Shown here: positions 38,501-50,500 of the stretch, piece by piece | How the letters are laid out: the number at the start of each line of letters is the position of its first letter | Numbering within the stretch: position 1 is the stretch's first letter | From: Ischnura elegans | Lineage: Eukaryota > Arthropoda > Insecta > Odonata > Coenagrionidae | DNA length: 64,000 nt | NCBI RefSeq assembly: GCF_921293095.1 | Contig: NC_060258.1 | Location: forward strand, 806,001-870,000 | Reading direction: 5' to 3' | The notes under the pieces: generated by a model | What the model saw: the letters and a program-made list of their open reading frames with translations, nothing else | Databases searched by the model: none | Told to the model about the DNA's origin: nothing | Program-made: the position numbers and the translations under genes

Positions 38501-41500
38501 GAATTTGAAGCATGCTGCTAAGAGTATTGTCACTCCATGCGCATTAAAATCAGATTTCAGCGGTATATCTGGAGTAGCCCAGTGCTAGCCTGATGAATGC
38601 ACCCATGGACTGCACATGCAAGAATACCGGCTGTTTGCATCTCTGCCTTTTAGCCATATCTGTCAAATAACTATTTTCCAGTGTAATTTCTTAAGTAGCC
38701 TTGTTTTGTTGCTGGTGTCTCGGAGGTTCAAGTTATTTTGACGAATTAATTATTGCAACGCCAAATACAAAATTGAGCACAAGTGACAGGGCTTTTCAGT
38801 ATCAAAAGTATAGATTTTATTGTATCGATAAAAGTACCGTAATGTGCGAATTCTGCAATTTTCAGGTAGCTTGGTAAAGGTAAGACTTGATTTAAAACAT
38901 TTGAAACCTTCGAAGCATCTAATTGCTGTCAAATTTGGTAAGGATGAAAATTCTTTTAAGTTACAAGCACCAGTCTCTTCCTGGATCAACTGCTGCCAAG
39001 AAACAGCAAATGGCTCATCATATTGGAATGTGGATAGTAGAAAATTTTATTGAAGCTGACACTGCTTTCTACAAATTCGAGATTGAGCACATGAAGTAAT
39101 TTCTGAATAGTAAGTACACGAGTACAGTAGCATTTTGTAAGTTAAGTATAAGCTTTCCATTCCTTTCCATAGTGATAGGAAAACTAACATTTTACTTATC
39201 ACTGTGAATAGTTTTACCTTGCTACAGTTGCTGGTGACATTCCCTGCATTTGCCAACTGAGGGACATATATATATTCCTGATATAAAACTAGAAAGAGAG
39301 GCCAACATGAAGACTTGACTATAGCACAGGCAGGTAATAGTTTTCTTGATGAAACAACAGACAAGAGAGAAGAAATTGTTTTTGTGATCTAGCTAAAAAT
39401 TGTCCAACTTCCTGATATCCTTTGACATTGTAGTTGGTGATGTATATTCTTTGGAAACTGCTTATTCCAAAACATGCTCAAGAGCAATTTTAGGCACACT
39501 GGAGAAGTATGAAATACCACTTGATAATGTAACAGCAATAGTGTCCAACTCTGCTCGCTACATGACAACATGTTTTCATAAAATGGAGGATTTGTTGCCA
39601 GACGATGTTCTGATCATTCAGTCCTAGGCCCATGAACTTAGTTTAGTACTGTATACTCCTGTGTAACATCAGCATATTTTGCAGTAAGCAGCATCCGAAG
39701 TGAAGATGGTATTCATAAACACTCGAAAAAGGAAGCACCTTCATAGAAAATATATTTGGATACAACCTACCCCTAATCAGCAAGTGCCACTATTTCCTCA
39801 GCCATTTTTAACCAGGTGGAGCTACTGGTATGAATCAGTGGCATATCTTGCAACACATGCAAAGGGACATAGTAGGGTTTATGCACAGTGAGGACATGAC
39901 AAGTGACAATGCTGGGATGATTTTCTCCATAGTATTTCAGAAGAAGACTAGGAAGCAATCCAAATACAGGCTGTTCATCACAGAATATGGCAAACACATA
40001 GTTGAAATGATCACATTTCTGGAAGGACAATCGCAGTAACCTGTAAATATTCTAGATGGGCAGCTTAGGGGAATTCAGCAAGCACTTGAACTCGTTGCAT
40101 GAGGGAGTTACGGAAGCAATGTTATTAAACTGCTATAGGATTGTGAAAGGAGAGTCAGTAGGGGCGAGATGAGTGCAGTCCTGTCCAGTGCAGCTTCCCA
40201 TGCTGTAACCAAGCTACTGGAGACACGTGTTAATGATCCCACTTCACAGTTTTGTAAGTATATCAATCTATTTGACCCAGCTGATATAGTACTTATGATT
40301 ATCACTGAAGAACTTGAGCAGAAAATTAACGGATTAAGTTTGTGTTCCAAAGTGGATGATATTGATGTAATGCGATGCTACAAAGAACTGAAATCTTTTG
40401 AGAAGAATCCTGCAACTGGAAAGCTAAAGGTGCATGTTACAGCAGTATTGCTAGGGATGTCACTAACATTTCTAACATTTAGTGAAGCTGTGTTGAAATC
40501 GATTTGGATTTCTTGTGTAAATGTCGACTGTGAATGGTTCTTTTCTACATACACAAGAGTGTTGGGTGATAGGCATTATTATTTAGCTCAAGATAATCTA
40601 GAACTTTTTATTTAAGTATACTTTGAAGGTTGAAACAAACAAAATGTAGTAGATCATGTAGTGTAAGTATGCAAAATTTTGAGTGACATTGACTCTCAGT
40701 TATCCTGGTGGCTTGATTTGACTCTACAGTGTTACCTATGTTATTCTAGATCCAGTGGGATTTGTAAAAGAAGTAATTTAGATTGGAATTTACATATTAG
40801 AAATAACTAAAACTTACTAACCACACTAAACAGCATGCAATTTTTACACATGTCACATTTCCCATTTCACTACTGACAGGTATTACAACATACTTTTCAA
40901 CTGAGATCCACTTTGGCGGTTACACCACTGAGGTGATTGTCTGTAGTCATGACATAGCTACAAGGGAAGTGTAACATAACCGAGATAAATTTGGTTAAAC
41001 TATGGTACTGACCCTTTTCTAGGTTTTAAAATAAAAGCTAATCTAAGTATATATCCATGATAGAAAATATAAAAAACAAATAATAACATCACCACTTAAA
41101 AGTATAAATCCACTACTTACCATGGCTTCAATGATATGCTATTTTCATGTTTCATAACCTCATAAACAGACTTATATGCTAAGCTACATCAAGCGGATTG
41201 ACCAGTTCATTGATTAGCCAAAGGAAGTCCAGCTACCAGTGATGGATGAAGCAAGAAAGAAATAGACATTGGAATAGTAAAGGCAAAGGGAGCATTCCAC
41301 AAAAAAGAATGATCTACTCACAGCTGAGAATACAAATACAGAGGTAAGGAAACAATGCATCAGATTCTAAGTATGGAACATATTATAAATGGTGGCTTCA
41401 AAATTTACAGCTGCATAACAGTAAAGAGATAATTGTGAGTTTAAACTTCCACGCAATATTGCTTTGATGATATCCATTTTCAAAGCAATTGATCTGTTTT

Positions 41501-44500
41501 AATTTCTCTTCTAGGTGAATGGTTTTTCATGATAACTTCTTCATTTTTCTACACGCATTCCTATTTTTGGCCATTGTTCTCTTGGTTTTCCGTCTGTATG
41601 GCTCTATCAAAATCACCTACTGCAGCACTGTATTCAGGAGACACAGAGGGCCTATGACTGCAGAGAGGGAATGAAGCCATTGTGTTTGAGACTCTAAAGC
41701 AGACCCTTTATGTGTTTATACTATTCGTACGCAACTTGGCCACCACTCCATTTCTCCCGTGTGAATACTGATGACCTCAAAGGCTTTAGCATAGATCCTC
41801 TACCTGGAAGTAAATCGCCTGATAATCTATGACGGCAAAAATTACGTCTCATACCGTACTGCTTAAAAAAAACTCATATCCAATAGCTCCACACATAATT
41901 AATGATCTAAATTAACTACTGTCTTTCTGTTAAGGAGACCAGATAAATTACTTCGGTAGGCCAACTATCCAGACTCAATGTCAAGTAATGCTTTTGGCCA
42001 TCGCACAGCAATGGATTTCAATTAATATGTAATGAAGGAAGAAGATTTAAGGAAAGCAATACTATAAATATAATTACAATTTTTGATTTTCGTGTGTACT
42101 TCGTGCAAGTTCACGTATTATCATGAGAGCGATAAAGTTTTTTGATTAAGCTACACTGGGTTACGATGTTTCCCCGAGGAACAAATTTGGGCTATACAAG
42201 GCATGAGTGTACGAACATCTAAACCAAAAATTTCCTATGGCAGTGGCAAAACACCAAAGGCAATACCAGTACAACATTACAATTTCATTTTCCTCATATT
42301 TTTTTAAACACATCTCGCAGAAAAAATTGAAAGAAAAGTTGGCACAGGGAAAAAGCTGACCTTGTGCAACCTGCATCACGTGTCCATCTTGCTGTGCAGT
42401 TGACGGGAAGGAAAAAAATGAAAGTCGCAGAGGGGGATGATTTTGAGTTTTACATCGTCAGCGTTGAAAGTGTTAACATCACTATCAATTGATATCTTTT
42501 GGGAATCGACTTGCATTGCCGATGCACAACAGTCACTTCAAAAATGGTAAAGAAGGTCTAACATGTCCCTCGTCCCCGCAGTAAATTTCTGTTCACTTTC
42601 ATCACAAAATTCAAATCTGAAACAATTTGATCCATGTGAACATCAATGTCTTATAAGGAATACAAGTTGTGTAGTTGAATCTAGCTAGCAGCTACATCAT
42701 GATGTCATGGTAAATCAGTTTCACTGTACATAAGTCAATAGTACTCAGTTTAACTCTCAATTCCTAATATCCCCCCTTCCACTCCACGGTAAACGGAAGT
42801 GAAACTGTGTTGGTATGATCACATAACAAATGACTGCTTAGTGCCAAGATGACAGAGAGCTTACTTGCTCAGTGAGCAAAGTTGAGTGGTCAATGGCAAA
42901 ATACAGCAAATCTGTTCATTACATTTAATTTAAATGATTCAAACATGAAAGCTTTTGTAGTTGTTCATGATTGAACAGGCAAGGCAACATGCAATACGTT
43001 TCTGCTGAGAGGTCATAGGAATATTGCTTAATGGATCACTTTACGGGTTACCAGTCTTCCAAGCACAGGCCATTGTGTCGTCATGGCACATGGACCAATA
43101 ACCGCTCTGTGAATACACTTGAGTAGATAAATGCGTACACAGTGTCTGCACGTGACTTGACCTTGAAACATTATCGAATTATCGATTTTTCTTTTCATCT
43201 GTCAATCGTACTTCTACATCAAATTTGGAGAGATTTTTAACGTTTTATGATGATATTCAAGGCTATTTCCAGGTTTTTTCACGGTAGACTAAATTCACAG
43301 CTTACTCACGTTCTAAGGTTTTCACTGTTGAGTGGGAACCCTGATTAGGGATGCTTTTAATTAGGGATGGACGGATCCAGGATTTTTTTCGGACCCGGAT
43401 TCAGATCGAATCCTTGATTTTTGGAACCTGATCTTTCGGATCGGATACTTTTGGATCAAAATGCATTTTATTTTATGAAATATTGAGTGGGAGTGAAAAT
43501 CATGCACGGATAATCTGCAGCCGGATAATCGTGGGTCTGCTGTGCTTAGTCTACTATAAAAACTGTGTCCATCAGCGAGTATCCCAAACTCACCACCTTG
43601 GTTCTGGCATCACTGCATTCATCCCCTTCATCAGAATCACTCTCCAGCCTCAGACAGAAGCTCTCCTCCTCATCGTATTCCTCAGACTGATCCTCGGGAA
43701 GATCGCCTTTGGATACGTCCGTATCCGCACCACCTTCGAGGGCCTGTCAATGCACAAGGTATTCAGTATTTATTTAAGTTCAACGAGTTCAAAAACCACA
43801 CCAAAGGTTTATGGGATCGCCTCATGGGTGAACCAGAGTTGGGACCCCTTATTGGCCCATTAGTGGATTAGCATTTAAAGAAAAATCAAACAAAACAATA
43901 AGAATGGCATTGCAACATTTTATGAATTTTTGATTTATTGCAGTCTCCCAGACTGTACGTCACTGGTAGTGTAACAAGAATTGCACGTCACTGGTTAAGG
44001 GTTAAAAAATAAATGTTCTTCTTTTACCATGGGAGCGGTCTTTGATGCATGTTATGCCTTCCTTGTAATATTATCTTCATTTGTTAACTATGCAATTGAT
44101 GTCATTTTATTCAAGCGATACCATAAACAAATTAAGGTTACTTTGGTGAGGAAAAAAATAATGTAATTGAAACTAGGCATCCATGTGAAAAAATGGGTTA
44201 AAATCTGATGCTGCTGCATTTCAGAAAAATATTTCCACACATGAAACTATTTTTTTCAGTGAAATTGATGGAAACAAAGATGAACAGCAGGCAGGCAGAA
44301 CCACAAAAAATCAAAAATTCATAAAATGTTGCAACGCCATTTTTATTGTTGTGTTTGATTGTACTTTAAATGCTTAACTATTTGAAAACTTGCATTAAAA
44401 TTTTTACATTACCAATACGAACCAATTTGTAAGTAAAATTTTGCACAATGATAAGTAGAAAAAAATTATGAAAAAAGAGCATAATATGCGAATGTCAAAC

Positions 44501-47500
44501 CTAGAACCTCCAGGTAGTAGCCAAACACCATTAACACTCGGATACCACTCCTTCCTCTATGGGAATAAAATAGACCTATGAATGTTTAACTGCACTTCTT
44601 TTTAAAACCATTGGTTATGTAATTCCGTATGGGGGTGATTTGTGGACAGCTCCAGATGGACTACAACACTAAAAAGTTTGATTGAAGTCTGAGAGGTGGT
44701 TTTCTTAACCCTTTCGAGACCGCGGAGTTTTCGTCTTAGCATGACCGCTGTACCGAGCCCCAAGAGACTCTTTTTTCTCGTGGTACGGAGCATTTTTGGA
44801 GGGCATTCGTTGAGAAGGGTCTCGCTGCACCTTTTTCCACCCCTCCACAGTGGGACTCCGCATTATCTCGGACTCAGAGAGTAGTTGTGCTCCCTCCTTT
44901 CCGGGTTTACGACCATACCTGCGGCATTGGTTCGCGGTCAACTTATGTATTGCTTGTATGTATTTAGCAAATGGATAATTGTTGCTTGCACGTAAATTAC
45001 AGACAGAGAATATAATTCCTTATTTTTATCTGAGCATTGTCAAATTTTAAACGAAGTTCTAAGGCCATTATCAAAGCATTTAACGCAGCAACAATTTCCA
45101 TGTTGATATTTATACATAACTCGAGATATAAGTTAATATTTTTCGTAGAATTTCGTTTAAAAATTCTAAACGTTGCTCAAAAGACAAACAATTCAATTCT
45201 TAGTTTATATTTCTTGAGAAATGAACAAACATTAATTTCGAAAATTGACTCTATAAACAATTGTATGACCGCTGTCCCTTACCGCTGAGAGGGGTTATAA
45301 AAGACGAAGAGTCCGGGTACCTGCTCCCGGATTCGGGGGGTTAATCCTAAACCCCGAGCGTTGGGACCCGAGACAAAGGCGACCTAAACCCACGACCATC
45401 CTGAAAGGGGGAGAGCTAGAAAACGTATATATACGGGTTTCGTTTTCTTGACCGGGAAAATCTCACACGTATATATACGCCCGTGGTCTCCCGGGCCAGG
45501 AAACGTCCACACGTATATATACGTGTACGGTAGGGAAAAGGTTAATGAGCTATCATTTATCAGTACTATGATGTCATATTGTAAAATATACATCCTCATG
45601 AGATATGATACCAGGATTTAACATACTAACATATGAGGCAAGTAAACTACAACACTTATGTACAGCATAAAGAGGAATAAACAGCTGCTTTTGAGATAGG
45701 AATACTTGTTTCAGTTCTTTGTAACTTTCAATTGAATGGGTTACACTGCTTGTAAATACTCGTGCATCAGAGTAGCAAAGAGAACAGGAATACTGAAGAA
45801 GGGTTAGTGTACTTTAAATAAACAGCACCACTGGGAATCCACATTCCTACATTGCAGGAATACAGCTCTTTCTCATTCACCGGAGGAAAAAGTTAAGATT
45901 GGTCACTTGTAAAGCTAGAGCTTTAACGCTAAGCATGAGCCAGTAACTAACAAGCAACTATGTGAGACTTTTGACACCTAAATCATGGGTAGTTTCTGAA
46001 AATCACAGGTACAATGTGCCATCACATGAATAACAGCACACGTATGAAATACTTTGGACCACCAAGGTGCACCACCTCCCTACTGGAGGGCTAATAAGGC
46101 TAAGTTTATCTATCCCAGGATTTTATATAGTTATGTATAAGGCAAGAAAACTACTACCAAATGAACAACATAAGAATGAAAAAAACTGCTAACATTAAGA
46201 AAAGATAACTTGTTTGAATTATTAATTACTTTGAATCAAATGGGTTACCTTTGAATCTGTGTAAAAATCAGAATTTCCTATGATTTACAATGACAAAAGT
46301 TTAGATTTTTACCTCCTTAAACTAATAATTACATTCCCTTACAAGGATTTTGTACATACCTGGGCATTCTCCTCCGGAGATAGTTCCTTCTTTGCCCCAA
46401 TTGGCATCGCGTCCAGGTCTGCCACAATATCTCCCCTACTCTGAGCTTCCACCTTTTCACCTTGGAAAGCAGTTAAGGTATTGGGCTGTAACATAATCCC
46501 CAATCATCATCATTAGCGAATGAGGTACAGAAACATAGATGTGCTTTTCAGAATTAGTCACACGAATAAAATAAAAGTTAGTTTCAAATGGATATATTCT
46601 TCATACTATCCGGGGAGGTAATTAATGTCAGGAATTGATTATGTTTATACTTGTCATTAAATTTACCACTTAACTATACTCCTAATGCTTCTTATTTTCA
46701 TTGCAAAATTCCTGAAAAATCCACGTCATTATTCTCTGGGCAACAGTTCCTGGAGATGTAATTCTCAGATATCATCTTATATTCTAACAGAAACTTATAT
46801 TATGGGAACACTTTGCATGAGAATCCAGAGCCCATAGGTAATAGCATTCATTCATGGAAAATAAAAAGGGGCAACAACAGAAAATAATTTCAGTTTATTT
46901 TGGTTTATAATTTGGTTTAGAGACATCAAAGATTTTGACCAAAAAAACTTACTCAGATGAGATACAACTGAAGGCCATTCTGAGTTAACAAAAAAGAGAA
47001 ATCTTTAGATTAATTTCTCATAGGACAAAAGTTGCAAAACTTCAATGGGTAAATATGAAGATTTTTTTCTCTACGTGTAAAATTGATAACTGGTGTTTTC
47101 TTGAGGTATTTGTACATCCAGTGACTTAATTAAGTTTTTATGATGTATATTTCCACACAACAACATTAGTTTGCCTGGAAAAACCTGAATCCTTCACAAC
47201 TAATTTGCACAAAAGATTTAGACTGCGCTTTCAAGCATATCAAATTGTTTCAGGAGTAAATTCACTTAATTAATGAAAAATTATAGACTACAAATGATAA
47301 TTTCTACAATTTAATATAAAACTCCACCACTGATGAAGGTTACAATACCCTTTGTCTTTTTTAAGGACATCTCTATTCTTACAAACAGACTGATATATTA
47401 TGCTTTAGGAAGCTTAGTTACCAGTGATGATGAAGCAAGAAATAAATAGTCAGTATAATAGCACAGGCACCAAGAACACTAGAAAAAAGAAGTCTCTCCC

Positions 47501-50500
47501 ACAATTGAGAGTATTAACACCAAAATAAGGAAACAGTATATCTGATACTACATTTCGAGCAAAGTAAAAAATGGTAGCCAGGTTTCAAAATGGACAGCTG
47601 CAGAAAAGTCAAGATTGGAAGCTTTCAAAATGTGTCGCTCTAGAAGATCAACGAAGATAAAAAAATGAAAACAAAAGAAGGAAGTAAAAAGAAGAGTGGG
47701 AGGAAAGGAAAGTCTTCTAAAAACCTTATCTTAATTGGCCACCTCATTATATGTGATGGCCTTATAAATACAATTGTCAGAAAAAAGGAGAGGTGAACAG
47801 AAAGAAGGGAAAAGAATAGTTCTAAATGTTTTTCATGGGCCAGGTTATTAGGAACATAAAAAAGAAGGCCATCTATTTGAAGAAGATGAACAGATGCTAG
47901 ACCGGAATTGAGGGCTGCAAGAAACCAATTTCAGTTTTGCTTACGGATGATGGTGATACAGTACAAAATAAAGTTCATTAATAGTATTACCTGATCAGAA
48001 GAGTCTTGATGTACCAGTTTGCTTGAGACACCATCAGAGCAATCATTGAGGACATGTCCTTCTTCATCATCGCTAATCTGATCTTCTTTAACAGGAGAGC
48101 ACTTGTATGTTACCGGATCACTCTATTGGAAAGAGGGACAACGATGGATACCCATTTCAATCAATTGGTACCAGAAGAAATAGTTTTCATGAACAAAGCT
48201 TGAATTACAAAGTGTACTTAGAAAATAAATTATTCCTGATGAATGATTCTGGTTTCTTTGTAGAAAAGAGATTAACTTGATAAACCAAAATGATTCAGCC
48301 AGTAAAATTCTTATTCATTCTCAAATAATCTAATAATAGCCGTAGTATGAGAAGAATCAACTTTATTGGGAAAATCTTGGGAATAAATAGCTTTTTAAGT
48401 TGTGAACCTCTCCGATCATTAAACTTAATTTCCAAAAGGGAACAAGGCCAAGAGCACTGACTTCTAAAAAAATGATAAAAATCCAAGACTAAGCAAAATC
48501 TTGATATTTCATTAAAAGTGGAAGGGTTTCAAGACTATGAACAACAGCAGCAGAAAATTCAGTCAGAGTAAAGAAAAATCAGTTCAGGTCACTAAAAATT
48601 TATATCTTTTGGCAATCAACTTGCATTGCAAACGTCAAACACCCCATTCAAAAATGGCTAAGAAGGTTGAATCCCTAGCCTACACTATAAATTCCTCTTC
48701 ACTTTCATCACAAAATCCACATCTGCTTTTTTCTGCACATTTTGATTTCTATGAACATCAATCCCTCATAAGGAATGCAAGTTATGTAGTTGAATTTGGC
48801 TAGCAGCTACATCATGATGTCACGGTCAATCTGTTTCACTGTACCTAGGTCAAAAGTAATCAGTTTAACCCTCAATTCCTAACATTCCCCTTCCACTCCA
48901 TGGTAAACGGAAGTGAAACTGTGTTTGTGTAATCACATAACAAATGACTGCTCAGTGCCAAGATGACAGAGAGCTTACTTGCTCAGTGAGCAAAGTACAC
49001 CGAATATGTTCATTACATTTTATTTTAATGATTCAAACATGAAAGCTCTTCTGTAGTTGTTCATGACTGTTGTTGGCAAAGGCAAGGCAAAATGGTGTAC
49101 GTTCCTGCAGAGGGGTGTTGGGAATAATCCATAAGGTAATGACAATGTGCCATAGGAAAATTAAATTACACTTGGCAAAAGTACACTCACCAGGTCATCA
49201 GTGGCCAATGGGTCAGAGGCATCACTTCCAGCTGGATCGGTCGTGTACAGCATGGGATTATTCTCCTCGCTGAGGTGATCTTCGTTCTCATCTTTTATAT
49301 GAAACTAGAAAAGGATAATGGGCATCACTCAATAAAAGCAAAATATTAATAACCTCATTCGATAATGAAAACTCCTCTTTTAATTGGTACCACTCCAGAT
49401 GGGCAAAATACTCGTGAGATTCATGCAGATCAGAGATCAAAGTCTAGAATGTAAATGTCCAAATAGGGAGAGGGAGCTAGATGACCAAGAGCACACTGAA
49501 TGAGAGTTATGGTGACTTACAGTAGGGGCATAACAGTCGGAACGATAGGTCAAGGTTCCAGTGTACATTGAATTGTGTTAATCTTTTCTTTACCCAGGCT
49601 TATAAAGAGGTGTCAAAACAATTTATGCTAACTCCGTAGTAGAATTGAAGGAGGAAGATAGCTGGAACAAATACGAGGGCAATCATGAGACACAGTCTAG
49701 TTTTAGCCACTACCAATGGCTACTCCGCGGGATAAGAGGCACTTTTTTCAACAGATTAGAAGTGATGTACAACTAATGTCTGCATTTCTTCCGGGTTTCC
49801 TTCCACGTCAGATTGTTCGTAGACAAAAGTTTCGCTGGCTATCCTGCCAGCAAAACTGTTGTCTATGAACCTTTGACCTGAAGACGCTGGCAGGATAGCC
49901 AGCGAAACTGTTGTCTACGAAGAATTTCAGGCGGAAGGAAACCCGGAAGAAATGCAGAGATCGAACCATCGCCGCGGAAACCTACGTTCTAACAGGTACA
50001 ACTAATATTGACTTGCATGAATAAGGATTTGTGTGGTATGGCTTTTTGCCTCATAGATTACAACTGGACCAGTCCAACAACTGAAGGTTGCATAATGGTG
50101 AGTGACTTCCCATAAAAATACTTATATTCACAACAGACACACCCTCTTTCTTCAAGCAACCAAGAAATTTGTACAACTGAAGGTGGTTCACTTAAGGTTT
50201 CACTGAGTATAAGAATAAAACTTACCAACTTGTCATCCCTGGGTAGAAGGCAATCTGGCACAGGAATGTATATTTCAGTGGTTTGGGCTGAGCATGTGGG
50301 CTGTGAATTGTTTTCAATCACGTCTTGAATGCAGTCCGTAGTCTCCACACAAGGCCCCAAATTGTCATCAACTGCCCCTCCTCCTTCAAAACTCTGCAGA
50401 CAAAGTCACAGTGATAAATAAATTATCTCCTCAAAAACACTAGAAGAGAATAATGGGCATCACTCAATAAAGGCAAAACAATAATTCCCTCAATCGATAA

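Larger units (their letters stand above)
44160..46990. repeat. duplicated exon-intron block, copy C
   Basis: Paralogue of 34,200-38,000. Further collinear matches continue outside: 47,290-47,620 with 41,090-41,430, and 48,590-49,080 with 42,465-43,060. The whole duplicated unit was therefore at least about 5 kb before insertions. Confidence 0.75.

Noticed and set aside
49780..49957. microRNA precursor
   Set aside because: The long hairpin is bounded by a target duplication and absent from the paralogous intron, so it is a mobile insert rather than a microRNA gene.
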